The translations under genes were made by a program, and so were the position numbers. A stretch of DNA of 64,000 bases from DAHUYF01 sp963789275 (GTDB lineage: Bacteria; Pseudomonadota; Alphaproteobacteria; ATCC43930; CGMCC-115725): NCBI GenBank assembly GCA_963789275.1, contig CAWBKF010000063.1, positions 47,396 to 111,395 of the forward strand, read 5' to 3'. Each line of letters begins with the position of its first letter. The stretch's first letter is position 1. A model generated the notes under the pieces. The model saw nothing but the letters and a program-made list of their open reading frames with translations. It was not told the DNA's origin and ran no database searches. This document shows, piece by piece, positions 9,619-19,317 of this stretch.

Positions 9619-9823
9619 GGCACCTACCCGTAAGCGGCGCAGCCGCCACGGGGCTCGGTTGCAATAAGCTGTCCAGCTCGATTTTCTGCTGCACGCCATC
9701 CGGCCGACGCCGCGCTCGCCGCGGCCTCGGTCCAAAATCAGTTCGTCGCCCCCGCAACTCTCACGTATAGTTATCATCTCGGCGATTGACCTCGATCGAT
9801 ACAATCATCGCGGGAGGCACGGC

Positions 9824-10610
9824 ATGCGCGGTCTCGACGGCAAGGTCGCCATCGTCACCGGCGGCGCCACGCTCATCGGCGCGCGGGTGGCGAAGAAGCT
9901 CGCAGGCTTCGGCGTGAAGACGCTGATCGCCGATATCGACGATGACAGGCGAGGCCGCCGCCCAGGACGCCGGCAACGGGTCGAGGTTCCGCAGGACCGA
10001 TCTGCGCCAGGATGCCGAGATCGAGGCCTGCGTCCGTGCCACGGTCGATGCCTTCGGCGGCATCGACTACCTGGTGAATGTCGCCTGCGTCTATATCGAC
10101 GACGCACTCGCCGCCACGCGCCAGGACTGGCTCGCCGCGTTCGACGTCAATGTCGTCGCGGGGGTCATGCTGCTGAAGGCGGCGCGGCCCTTCATGGTCG
10201 CGCGCGGCGGCGGCGCCGTCGTCAATTTCGGCAGCATCAGCGCCAAGGTGGCGCAGACCGGACGCTGGCTCTATCCGGTTTCCAAGGCGGCGATCCTGCA
10301 GCTGACGCGCAATGAGGCGCTCGATCTCGCGAAAGACCGAATTCGCGTCAATTCGGTGTCGCCGGGCTGGACCTGGTCCAACGTCATCAGCCAGCTGAGC
10401 GGCGGCGATCGCGCCAAGGCGGACCGCGTCGCCGCGCCCTATCACATGCTCGGACGGCTCGGCGACCCCGACGAGGTCGGCCAGGCGGTCGCCTTCCTCC
10501 TCTCGGACGAGGCCTCCTTCATCACAGGCGCCGACGTCGCCGTCGATGGCGGCTATTCCGCCATGGGGCCGGAGCAGGCGGAGCCCGCCATTCCAAAGCT
10601 GATGTCCTAG
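9824..10610 (+). CDS. Short-chain dehydrogenase/reductase (one-base frame break in sequence)
   Basis: Classical SDR oxidoreductase of about 261 residues, NAD(P)-dependent, substrate unknown. The nucleotide-binding TGGATLIG near the N-terminus and TLIADIDDD (a D that favours NAD) are in one frame; from GEAAAQDAG onward the protein continues in another. The join needs one surplus A at 9947 (GAC A GGC). Downstream are the catalytic Ser region (FGSISAKVA) and YPVSK. The usual NNAG is NVAC, a deviation worth noting. Starts at ATG behind GGGAGG. 17 bases separate it from the flavin monooxygenase, so they probably act together. Confidence 0.78.
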
Positions 10611-10627
10611 CACGGGGGAGATCATAC

Positions 10628-11854
10628 ATGCGCAAGATCACGATTGTCGGCGGCGGTCAGGGCGGCATGCAGCTCGGGATCGGCCTGCGGCAGAAGAACT
10701 ACGAGGTGCGCATCGTCTCCAACCGCACGCCCGACGACATCCGCACCGGCAAGGTGCTCTCGAGCCAATGCATGTTCGATGACGCGCTTCAGTCCGAGCG
10801 CGATCTCGGCCTCAATTCCTGGGAGCGGGAATGCCCGAGCGTCGACGGCATCGGCGTGATCCTGCCGGCGCCGGACGGCTCCGGCAAAGCATTGGACTGG
10901 GCCTACAAGCTCGACAAGCCCGCCCAGGCGGTCGACCAGCGCGTCAAGATCCCCGGCTGGATGAAGCATTTCCAGGAGATCGGCGGCGATCTCGTCATCC
11001 ATGAGGCGGAGATCGCGGATCTCGAACAGTATTGCCGCGACAGCGACCTCGTGATCGTGGCCTCGGGCAAGGGCGATATCGGCCGGCTCTTCGAGCGCGA
11101 TGCGGCCCGGTCTCCGTTCGACACGCCGGCGCGCGCGCTCGCCCTGACCTATGTCACGGGCATGACGCCCTATGAGCCGTTCTCGCGCGTCAGCTTCAAT
11201 CTTGTGCCGGGGGTCGGCGAGTATTTCGTCTTTCCGGCGCTCACCACCGCCGGCGCCTGCGAGATCATGGTCTTCGAAGGCGTCCCCGGCGGCCCCATGG
11301 ATTGCTGGAACGACGTGCGCAGCCCCGATCAGCATCTCGCGCGCAGCAAGGAAATCCTGCAGAAATTCATGCCGTGGGAAGCCGAGCGCTGCCGGAATGT
11401 CGCGCTGACCGATGCGAACGGCGTCCTGGCCGGCCGGCTTACGCCGACGGTGCGCAAGCCGGTGGCGCAGCTTCCCTCCGGCGCGCTGGTGCTCGGCATG
11501 GCGGACGCCGTCGTCCTCAATGACCCCATCACCGGCCAAGGCTCGAACAACGCGGCCAAGAGCGCGCGCATCTATCTGAGCGCCATCCTCGACAATCGTG
11601 ATCTATCCTTCGACCGCGTCTGGATGCAGCGGACCTTCGATCGCTACTGGGACTATGCGCAATGGGTGACCGGCTGGACCAACGCGCTGCTGATGCCGCC
11701 GCCGCCCCACGTCGTCAACATCCTCGTTGCCGCGCAAACATCCCCCAGGGTCGGCCGCGCCTTCGTCAACGGCTTCGACGACCCCAGGACGTTCTTCCCC
11801 TGGCTCGCCGACCCCACCGAGGCGGAGCGGTTCATCGCGGGAGCACCGGCCTAA
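10628..11854 (+). CDS. StyA/IndA-like two-component flavin monooxygenase, oxygenase subunit
   Basis: FAD-dependent oxygenase of 408 residues related to styrene and indole monooxygenases, which epoxidise aromatics using reduced FAD supplied by a separate reductase. The dinucleotide-binding GGGQGG (residues 8-13), a DLVIVASGKGDIG segment around residue 140, and the FAD-contacting DPITGQGSNNA near residue 300 are all present, and length matches StyA. Behind a GGGGGAG ribosome site. No StyB-type flavin reductase is adjacent; the SDR upstream is the only partner in sight. The actual substrate is unknown. Confidence 0.8.
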   Translation: MRKITIVGGGQGGMQLGIGLRQKNYEVRIVSNRTPDDIRTGKVLSSQCMFDDALQSERDLGLNSWERECPSVDGIGVILPAPDGSGKALDWAYKLDKPAQAVDQRVKIPGWMKHFQEIGGDLVIHEAEIADLEQYCRDSDLVIVASGKGDIGRLFERDAARSPFDTPARALALTYVTGMTPYEPFSRVSFNLVPGVGEYFVFPALTTAGACEIMVFEGVPGGPMDCWNDVRSPDQHLARSKEILQKFMPWEAERCRNVALTDANGVLAGRLTPTVRKPVAQLPSGALVLGMADAVVLNDPITGQGSNNAAKSARIYLSAILDNRDLSFDRVWMQRTFDRYWDYAQWVTGWTNALLMPPPPHVVNILVAAQTSPRVGRAFVNGFDDPRTFFPWLADPTEAERFIAGAPA

Positions 11855-12026
11855 GGGCGAGAGCGCGGCAAATCAGAGCGCCGCGCGCTTTTGGGGGCGA
11901 CATCACAGGGTCGGTCGCGGGTGTCGGCACCGGCCGGCGCCGCCCGCACGACGTTTCCATCCCTTGCGCTTTGAGCTATTGTCGCGCGTGGAGACACTGA
12001 CCCACCGGCCATCTCGGACCGCTTCA

Positions 12027-13361
12027 GTGCAGGCGCTTTTCAAGCTCGCCGCGGCCCTGGCTCTGGCCGTGCTTACCAGCGGCGGTATGGCGCGCGCCGA
12101 GACTGGCGCACCCGACGCTGTCTCGCTCTCCTCGACCGCCGAGCGGCTTTACGCCGCGGCGCGGCCGCGGTTGCTGCAGATCCGCACGCTGCTGACCGCG
12201 ACCGGCAGGCAGTCCTCGCTTGGCTCGGGCTTTCTCGTCGGCGATGACGGGCTCGCCCTCACCAACTACCACGTGGTCTCGCAATCGGCCCTCGAGCCTG
12301 GCACCTACCGTCTCGAATTCCTCACGGCCGATGGCGTGAAAGGCGAGGTCAAGCTGCTGGCCATCGACCTGCCGAACGATCTGGCGCTGGTGCGGGTCGA
12401 CGCGCCCGGCCGCACGTTTTTCGCTCTCGGCGGCAACGCGGCGCCGGGCGCGCCGGCGAAGGGCGAGCGGCTCTATTCCATGGGCAACCCGCTCGATCTC
12501 GGCTTCACCATCGTCGAAGGCACCTATAACGGCCTGGTCGAGCGCAGCTACAACGAGCGCATCCATTTCACCGGCGCGATCAATCCCGGCATGAGCGGCG
12601 GGCCGACGGTCACCGCCGAGGGCCGCGTCACCGGCATCAATGTCGCCAAGCAGCTCGGCGGCGAGCTCGTCAGCTTCCTGGTGCCGGCGCGGTTCGCGGC
12701 GGCGCTGCTCGAGCGCGCCCGCGGGGCCGAGCCGCTCCTTCCGGCCGCCTTCCGCGCCGAGATCGGCCGCCAGCTCGCGCAATGGCAGAGGACGCTCTAT
12801 GACAGCTTCGCAGAGCAGGGCTTCCGCCCGGTGGGATTCGGGCGCTACCAGGCCCCCGAGAGCGCCGCGCCCTGGTTCACCTGCTGGGCCCAGACCAATA
12901 CCGGCCAGGTGCCGAAGCCGCGCGCCAGCATCGACACCACCACCTGCAACAGCGACACGCGCCTCTTCATCGCCAGCGACCTCAACACCGGCCTCATCCA
13001 TCTCGCGCATTCCTATGTCCGCACCGTCGATCTCAACCAATTCCAGTTCGCCGCTTTCCTGTCGCAGCAGAGCCAGGTGCCGTGGATCGGCGGCTTCGCG
13101 CGCAAATGGCTGACGCAGCAGCGCTGCCACGAGGATTTCGTCGTCGCCGCCCCGGCCGGCGAGCACCCGGCGCTGCGCGCGGTGTGGTGCGCCCGGGCAT
13201 ATCGCGACTTCACCGGCCTCTACGACGTCTCGGTCACGGCGATCACCGAGGATCGCGGCAATGAGGCGCTGGTGTCGCGCCTCAGCCTGCAGGCGGTGGG
13301 CTATGACGAGGCGGTCAAGCTCAGCCGGCGCTTTCTCGAGGACGTGCAATGGACCCGGTGA
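12027..13361 (+). CDS. Exported trypsin-like serine protease
   Basis: Predicted secreted/periplasmic protease of about 444 residues. A signal peptide (LFKLAAALALAVL to ARA) precedes an S1-type domain with the full triad: His82 in TNYHVV, Asp118 in LPNDLALV, Ser190 in GMSGGP. Unlike DegP/HtrA there is no PDZ domain; instead an unrecognised C-terminal region of about 230 residues with several Cys follows. I chose GTG 12027 because it starts directly at the signal peptide; GTG 11988 is an alternative. The gene overlaps the FHA gene by 13 bases, so the two are almost certainly co-expressed. Confidence 0.82.
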   Translation: MQALFKLAAALALAVLTSGGMARAETGAPDAVSLSSTAERLYAAARPRLLQIRTLLTATGRQSSLGSGFLVGDDGLALTNYHVVSQSALEPGTYRLEFLTADGVKGEVKLLAIDLPNDLALVRVDAPGRTFFALGGNAAPGAPAKGERLYSMGNPLDLGFTIVEGTYNGLVERSYNERIHFTGAINPGMSGGPTVTAEGRVTGINVAKQLGGELVSFLVPARFAAALLERARGAEPLLPAAFRAEIGRQLAQWQRTLYDSFAEQGFRPVGFGRYQAPESAAPWFTCWAQTNTGQVPKPRASIDTTTCNSDTRLFIASDLNTGLIHLAHSYVRTVDLNQFQFAAFLSQQSQVPWIGGFARKWLTQQRCHEDFVVAAPAGEHPALRAVWCARAYRDFTGLYDVSVTAITEDRGNEALVSRLSLQAVGYDEAVKLSRRFLEDVQWTR

Positions 13362-14311
13362 TCTGGGTCGAGATCCTGTCGCGCCATCGCGAGGTGGTGG
13401 CGCGCCACCGCTTCGCCGCGACGGAGGTGCGGATCGGCCGCGGCTATGACAACGATCTCGTGCTCGATGATCCCCATGTCGCCGTCCACCATCTTCGCAT
13501 CTACCGCGCCGAGACCGGCGACCTCATCGCCGAGGATGTCGGCAGCGTCAACGGCACATTCCTCGACCGCGACCGGCGCCGGCACGAGCGCGTGCTGCTC
13601 GACGGTGACGAAATCGTCCGTATCGGCAGCGTCCAGCTGCGCGTGCGCGATGCCGGCTACGCCGTGCCGCGCGAGCACACACAACACGCGCCGGCGCGGT
13701 TGTGGCCGGCGGCCGCGGGCCTGGCGGCGACGATCCTGGGCATGGCGGCGCTGTCGCAATGGCTGGGGGAGACCGGCGAGCCCAAGGCATCGCGCTATGT
13801 CCTGCTGCTGCTCGGCCTCGCCGGCTACACGCTGGCCTGGACCGGGGTATGGACGGTGCTGTCGCGCGTCTTCGCCGGCAAGGCGCAGTTCGAGCGCAAC
13901 CTCATCATCGCGTTGTCGGGGCTGCTCGCCTATACGCTCTACGCGCAGTTCGCCCAGTTCGCCGCCTTCGCGCTGGCCTGGCGGGGACCCGCCGCCGTCG
14001 AGTATGTGGCCATGTGGGGCATTCTCGCCGCCGTCTGCTATTGCCATCTGCGTGCGCTGGGCGCGCGCTGGCGCATCAGCATCGGAGCCGTTGCGGCGAG
14101 CGCGATTCTGGCGATCGCGACGCAAGCGCTGACGCAGTCGGAAGCGCGCGCCGATTTCGGCCAGCAGAGCTATCTCCACCGCCTGCTGCCGCCGGCGCTG
14201 CGGCTGGCGCCGCTGCAGAACGAGACTGCCTTCTTCGCCGGGGTCGAGCAGCTCAGGGGCCAGCTCGACCGCGACCGCGCGACGGAGCCGGCGGCGGAGA
14301 GCAGCCGCTAA
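13349..14311 (+). CDS. FHA-domain integral membrane protein
   Basis: 320 residues. The N-terminal ~105 residues form an FHA fold with GRGYDNDL, the VHHLRI strand and SVNGTFLD, the signature that reads phosphothreonine. Then come about five transmembrane helices (residues ~115-265) and a short tail rich in charged residues. Domain order suggests a cytoplasmic phospho-sensor attached to a membrane anchor. It starts inside the end of the exported serine protease gene, suggesting the membrane part may contact or control that protease; this is inference. Convergent with the MFS gene, 4 bases apart. Confidence 0.8.
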   Translation: MDPVIWVEILSRHREVVARHRFAATEVRIGRGYDNDLVLDDPHVAVHHLRIYRAETGDLIAEDVGSVNGTFLDRDRRRHERVLLDGDEIVRIGSVQLRVRDAGYAVPREHTQHAPARLWPAAAGLAATILGMAALSQWLGETGEPKASRYVLLLLGLAGYTLAWTGVWTVLSRVFAGKAQFERNLIIALSGLLAYTLYAQFAQFAAFALAWRGPAAVEYVAMWGILAAVCYCHLRALGARWRISIGAVAASAILAIATQALTQSEARADFGQQSYLHRLLPPALRLAPLQNETAFFAGVEQLRGQLDRDRATEPAAESSR

Positions 14312-14315
14312 ATCG

Positions 14316-15553
14316 CTAAGCCAGCGCCAGCCGCCGGCGGCGCAGCAGCACCCAGACCACGATCGAGCCGTTGAGAAGGTTCCAGGCCACGCCATTGGCG
14401 AAGGCGGCGCGGTAGGAGCCGGTGAGGTCGAAGATCTCGCCGGACATCCAGCCGCCCAGCGCCATGCCGACCAGCGTCGCCATCAGCACGATGCCGACGC
14501 GCGCGCCCGCCTCGGCGGGCGAGAAATACTCGCGGATGATGATGGCGTAGCTCGGCACGATGCCGCCCTGGAACAGGCCGAACAGCGCCGAGATCACATA
14601 GAGCGAGGTCAGGCCGTTGAATCCGAGATAGAGCAGCAGCGCCACGCCCTGCAGCGCCGAGCCCAGCAGCAGCGTCGCGAGCCCGCCGATCCGGTCGGCG
14701 ATCCAGCCCGAGCCGATGCGGCTGACGATGCCGAAGCCCAGCATCAGCGACAGCATCGCCGCGCCGCGCGCGACGCCATAGCCGAGATCGCCGCAATAGG
14801 CGACGATATGCACCTGCGGCATCGCCATCGCCGTGCAGCAGGCAAGCCCGGCGAGCGCCAGCAGCGCCTGCAGCGCGCCGGGCGAGATGCCGAGCGTGGT
14901 TTGCGGCGTCACCGCGCCGGCGACGGTCGGGCCTTGGCGCGGCGCCGGGGCGGTGCGGCGCAAGGCCAGCGCCAGCGGCAGCATCGTGCGATGCAGAAGA
15001 GCCCGACGCCGACATGGGTGGCGCGCCAGCCCGCGGTGGCGATGAAGTGCTGCACCACCGGCGGCCAGATCGTGCCGGCGAAGTAGTTGCCCGAGGCGCA
15101 GATGGCGACGGCGGTGCCGCGCCGGCGCAGGAACCAATGCGAGATGTCGGCGATCAGCGGACCGAAGGTTGCGGCGCTGCCGACGCCAATCAGCAGCCCG
15201 TAGGCCAGCGTCAACTGCCACAGGCTGGCGGCGCTGGCGGCGGCGACATAGCCGAGGCCGAGCGTGACCACCGCGACGAGGACCGGCCAGACGACGCCGA
15301 AGCGGTCGACCAGCCGGCCAACGAGAATGCCGCCGACGCCGAAGCCGAGCATGGTCAGCGTATAGGGCAGCGACGCCTCGGCGCGATCGACGCCGAACTC
15401 CGCCTGGATCGCCGGCAGCGCCACGACGACCGACCACATGCCGACGCCGCCGATGGTGCTGAGCAGCAGCGTGATGCCGAGCCGCAGCCAGGCATAGCCG
15501 GAATCCGGCTCGCCCGCCCGCTCGCCGCCGGCAATCTCGGGATACACGGTCAC
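14316..15553 (-). CDS. MFS transporter (one-base frame break in sequence)
   Basis: Major facilitator permease of about 412 residues with 12 predicted helices; substrate unknown, possibly a monocarboxylate-type carrier by its GGVGMWSVVVALPAIQ and GRLVDRFG motifs. The first half and second half are in different frames. The join lies near 14988-14992, between VGLFCIA and TMLPLALAL, and needs one missing base. Start GTG at 15553, 8 bases after the prfB stop, so it may be read through from the PBP1A-prfB operon. Confidence 0.78.
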
Positions 15554-15560
15554 GGCGTGG

Positions 15561-16710
15561 CTAATCCTCGTCGGCGGTCTGGTTCGCCACGGCGTCGGCA
15601 CCGGTGATGCGCTGAGCGAGCGAGGCCTGGAGGAAGCGGTCGAGATCGCCGTCCAGCACCGACTGGGCGTTGCCGATGGTGACGCCGGTGCGCAGGTCCT
15701 TCACCTGCTGATAGGGCTGCAGCACGTAGGAGCGGATCTGGTGGCCCCAGCCGATATCGGATTTGGTGGCGTTCATCGCGTCGACCGCCGCCTCGCGCCG
15801 CTTGAGCTCGATCTCGTAGAGCCGCGCCTTCAGCATGGCCGTGGCCTTGGCGCGATTCTGATGCTGCGAGCGCTCGCTCTGGCAGGCGACCACCACCGGT
15901 GTCTCGAACCCCGGCGGCAGGTAGGTCATGCGCACCGCGCTGTCGGTCTTGTTGACATGCTGCCCGCCGGCGCCCGACGAGCGGTAAGTATCGACGCGCA
16001 GATACTTGTCCTCGATCTCAACCTCGATCTTGTCGTCGACCACGGGATAGACCCAGATCGAGGCGAAGCTGGTGTGGCGGCGCGCATTGCTGTCGAAGGG
16101 CGAGATGCGCACCAGCCGGTGGACGCCGCTCTCGGTCTTGAGCCAGCCATAGGCGTTCTCGCCGAGGACGCGGATGGTCGCCGATTTGATGCCGGCCTCC
16201 TCGCCCGGGCTCTCCTCGAACCACTCGACCTTGTAGCCATGCTGTTCGGCCCAGCGCGTGTACATCCGCAGCAGCATCTCCGCCCAATCCTGCGCCTCGG
16301 TACCGCCGGCGCCGGCATGGATCTCGAGATAGGTGTCGTTGGCGTCGGCCTCGCCGGAGAGCAGGCTCTCGAGCTCGCGCTGGCCCGCCTCCTTTTGCAG
16401 CCGCGCCAGGACGCGCTCGGCCTCGGCGACCATCGTCCGGTCGCCTTCGGCTTCGGCGAGCTCGATGAGGTCGAGCGTCTCCTGCAACTCGCGTTCGATG
16501 GCGAGCGTGCCGTTGACGCCGCGCTCGAGCCGGGTGCGCTCGCGCATCAGCGCTTGCGCGCCCGTCGGATCGTCCCAGAGCTTGGGGTTCTCGACCAGCG
16601 CGTTCAGCTCGGCCAGGCGCCGCGTCGCGTTATCCCAGTCAAAGATGCCTCCTCAGCAGCGACAACGAGCGTCGAACCTCGTCGGCCGCGGCTATGATCT
16701 CAGCGCGCAT
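15561..16710 (-). CDS. prfB: Peptide chain release factor 2, with programmed +1 frameshift
   Basis: Recognises UGA and UAA stop codons and triggers peptide release. The reading begins at ATG 16710 behind AAGGGG, runs 23 codons to an in-frame UGA at 16641, then must shift +1 to continue to 15561, giving 382 residues. The anticodon-like SPF (about residues 203-205) and the catalytic GGQ (about 248-250) are intact and almost at the E. coli positions. Lies 27 bases after the PBP1A stop on the same strand. The short zero-frame product (23 residues) is the autoregulatory by-product known for this gene. Confidence 0.95.
16638..16653 (-). promoter_or_regulatory. prfB programmed +1 frameshift site
   Basis: Reading the minus strand, the sequence is AGG AGG CAT CTT TGA C. 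This matches the known RF2 site: a Shine-Dalgarno-like AGGAGG three bases before the slippery CTT, then the UGA stop and a following C. The internal Shine-Dalgarno pushes the ribosome forward one base when RF2 is scarce. Even the spacing equals that of E. coli (AGGGGG TAT CTT TGA C). Confidence 0.95.
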
Positions 16711-16737
16711 CGAGCAATCCCCTTGAAGCAGTAAAAA

Positions 16738-19317
16738 TCAGTATAGGCCGCCGGTGCCGGTGGCAGGAACCGTGCGCGGCACGCCGGTCGTGGCCGGCGT
16801 CGGCGTCACCGGCGGCGGCGCACCGGCGGCTGTCGCCGTGGCGGCGCTCGCGCCACCGGCAGCCGTGGCCTCGGTATCCGGCGCCTCGCCGGGTGTCTCG
16901 CCCATCGACGCGGCGTCCTCGTCATCGGTCAGCGTCGAGGCACCGCTCACCACCACCGGTCCCTCGCCATTGGGCTCGGTGCCGGGCTTGAAGGCCTCGT
17001 AGATGACATTCTTGTCGCCGGGTCGCGCAAGCTGCCCGGAGGTGGCGTTGACCCGCACCAGTTCGATGCCCGGCGGGATGCGGAACGGGATCGCCGGTTG
17101 GTCCTTCAGCGCCGCCGCCATGAAATCGCGGAACACCGGCGCTGCGACCACGCCGCCGGTCTCGTGCCGGCCGAGGCCTTTCGGCTGGTCGTAGCCGACG
17201 AAGACGCCGACGGCGAGGTCGGGCGAGAAGCCTACGAACCAGGTGTCGTTGGATTCGTTCGTCGTCCCGGTCTTGCCGGCCAAGGGCCGGCCGAGCGCAG
17301 CGACGACGCGGCCGGTGCCGCGCTCGACCACGCCCTGCATCATCGAGACGACCTGATAGGCGCTGCGGGGATCGACGATCTGCTCGCGGTTGTCCGGCGG
17401 CTCGGGCGGCGCCTGGTTGTCCCAATCGACATCGTTGCAGCCCTCGCAGGGCCGGTTGTCGGCGCGGTAGATGGTGACGCCGTTGCGGTCCTGGATGCGG
17501 TCGATCAAGGTCGGCATGATCCGCTTGCCGCCATTCACCAGCATGGCGTAGGCGGCGGTGAGGCGCAGCGGCGTGGTCTCCTCGGCGCCGATCAGCATGG
17601 CGTATTGGCGCGGCATGTGATCCATGATGCCGAAGCGCTCGACATACTGCGCCACCACGTCGAGGCCGATATCCGCGCCCATGCGCACGGTCATGAGATC
17701 ATGCGACTGCTCGAGCCCGACCCGCAGCGTCGTCGGGCCGAAATAGCGATGCTCGTAATTGTTCGGCCGCCATTTCGGCAGTCCAGGCCCCTGATCGATC
17801 ACCACCGGCGCGTCGAGCACCAGGGTCGAGGGGGTATAGCCATGGTCGAGCGCCGCGAGATAGACGAAGGGCTTGATCGCCGATCCCGTCTGGCGCTTGG
17901 CCTGGGTCGCGCGGTCGAACTGGCTCATCTCGTAGCTGAAGCCGCCGCTGAGCGCGAGCACGCGGCCGGTATGCGGATCGATGGCGACCAGCGCGCCTGA
18001 CACCGCCGGGATCTGCCGCAGCGTGTAGCGCCGCTCCTTGGCGCCCTTGGCGTCTCCCGCCAGCGCCTCCACCAGCACGACATCACCAACGCTCACCACC
18101 TCGGCGGGCCGCGTCGGCACCGGCCCCAGGTGATCGTCGTCGATCACCTTGCGCGCCCAGCGCATCTCGTCGAAGGGGATGAGCCCGCTGGTGCCGTCGG
18201 CGAGCCCGACCGTGGTGCTCTCGGCGCCGTCGGCGAGCACCAGCGCGAGCTGCCAGCCGGCATCGCCGGTGCCTGCCGGCACCGGCACGGCGGCAAGCCG
18301 CGCGCGCCAATCGCCGACGCCCACGATATGCGTCACCGGCCCGCGATAGCCGTGGCGCCGGTCATAGGCGACGAGGCCGGCTCGCAGCGACCGGTCGCCG
18401 ATCGCCTGCAGATTGGGATCGAGGCTGGTGCGCACCGAAAGTCCAGACTGGTAGAGCGCTTTCTCGCCATAGCGGGCGAGCAAGTCGCGCCGCACCTCCT
18501 CCGAGAAATAATTGGCGGTGACCTCCTCGGTCTCGTCGCGATGCCTGAGCTTGATCGGCGTCGCCTGCGCCTTGGCAGCGTCCTCGGCCGAAATGAAGCC
18601 GGCCTCGGCCATGCGGTCGATCACCCAGTCGCGCCGCGCCTTGGCGGCCTCGGGATAGCGCAGCGGGTTGTAGTTGTTGGGCGCCTTGGGCAGCGCCGCG
18701 AGGAAGGCGGCCTCGGGGACGCTGAGCTCGTCGAGCGATTTGTCGAAGTACGTGAGCGCTGCCGCGGCGACGCCATAAGCGCCGGAGCCGAGATAAATCT
18801 CGTTGAGATAGAGCTCGAGGATACGGTCTTTGCCGAGCGCCTTCTCCATCTTGAGCGCGACCAGCGCCTCCTTGATCTTGCGCTGATAGGAGAGCTCGCT
18901 GCCGACCAGGAAGTTCTTCGCCACCTGCTGGGTGATGGTCGAGGCGCCGATCGGGCGGCGGTGGGTCAGGACGCGCATGATGTCGGTGGCGCCGGCGCGC
19001 GCCATCGCGACGGGGTCGATGCCCATATGGCTGTAGAAATTGCGATCCTCGGCGGCGAGGAAGGCCTGGATCACCCGCGGCGGCACTTCCTTCACTGGCA
19101 CGAAGACGCGCTTTTCGGTGGCATATTCGGCCAGCAGCCTGCCGTCGCCGGCCTGGACGCGGCTGACGATCGGCGGCTGGTAGTCGACCAGCTGCTGATA
19201 GTCCGGCAGGTCGCGGCCGAAATACCAGACGGCGAGCGCGGCGACGCCGCCGCCGACCAGCAGCAGGCTGAAACCGAGGCCGAACAGAAACTTGAAGACG
19301 AACTTGATGAACCGCAT
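16738..19317 (-). CDS. mrcA: Penicillin-binding protein 1A (bifunctional murein synthase)
   Basis: Polymerises and cross-links peptidoglycan. 859 residues: an N-terminal membrane helix (about 10-32), a GT51 glycosyltransferase domain with catalytic Glu in AAEDRNFYSH (about residue 92) and ASTITQQVAKN, an OB-like insertion, then the transpeptidase with SAIK (Ser about 478) and KTGTTNE (about 679). The second motif, normally SxN, reads SHD in LEQSHDLMTVR. The tail after about 790 is Pro/Ala/Thr-rich and probably disordered. Upstream of prfB in the same orientation. Confidence 0.93.
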   Translation of the reverse strand: MRFIKFVFKFLFGLGFSLLLVGGGVAALAVWYFGRDLPDYQQLVDYQPPIVSRVQAGDGRLLAEYATEKRVFVPVKEVPPRVIQAFLAAEDRNFYSHMGIDPVAMARAGATDIMRVLTHRRPIGASTITQQVAKNFLVGSELSYQRKIKEALVALKMEKALGKDRILELYLNEIYLGSGAYGVAAAALTYFDKSLDELSVPEAAFLAALPKAPNNYNPLRYPEAAKARRDWVIDRMAEAGFISAEDAAKAQATPIKLRHRDETEEVTANYFSEEVRRDLLARYGEKALYQSGLSVRTSLDPNLQAIGDRSLRAGLVAYDRRHGYRGPVTHIVGVGDWRARLAAVPVPAGTGDAGWQLALVLADGAESTTVGLADGTSGLIPFDEMRWARKVIDDDHLGPVPTRPAEVVSVGDVVLVEALAGDAKGAKERRYTLRQIPAVSGALVAIDPHTGRVLALSGGFSYEMSQFDRATQAKRQTGSAIKPFVYLAALDHGYTPSTLVLDAPVVIDQGPGLPKWRPNNYEHRYFGPTTLRVGLEQSHDLMTVRMGADIGLDVVAQYVERFGIMDHMPRQYAMLIGAEETTPLRLTAAYAMLVNGGKRIMPTLIDRIQDRNGVTIYRADNRPCEGCNDVDWDNQAPPEPPDNREQIVDPRSAYQVVSMMQGVVERGTGRVVAALGRPLAGKTGTTNESNDTWFVGFSPDLAVGVFVGYDQPKGLGRHETGGVVAAPVFRDFMAAALKDQPAIPFRIPPGIELVRVNATSGQLARPGDKNVIYEAFKPGTEPNGEGPVVVSGASTLTDDEDAASMGETPGEAPDTEATAAGGASAATATAAGAPPPVTPTPATTGVPRTVPATGTGGLY

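Noticed and set aside
9634..9646. Short GCGGC/GCCGC hairpin after tupA as a terminator
   Set aside because: Only five base pairs and no T-run; such hairpins are frequent by chance at this GC content.
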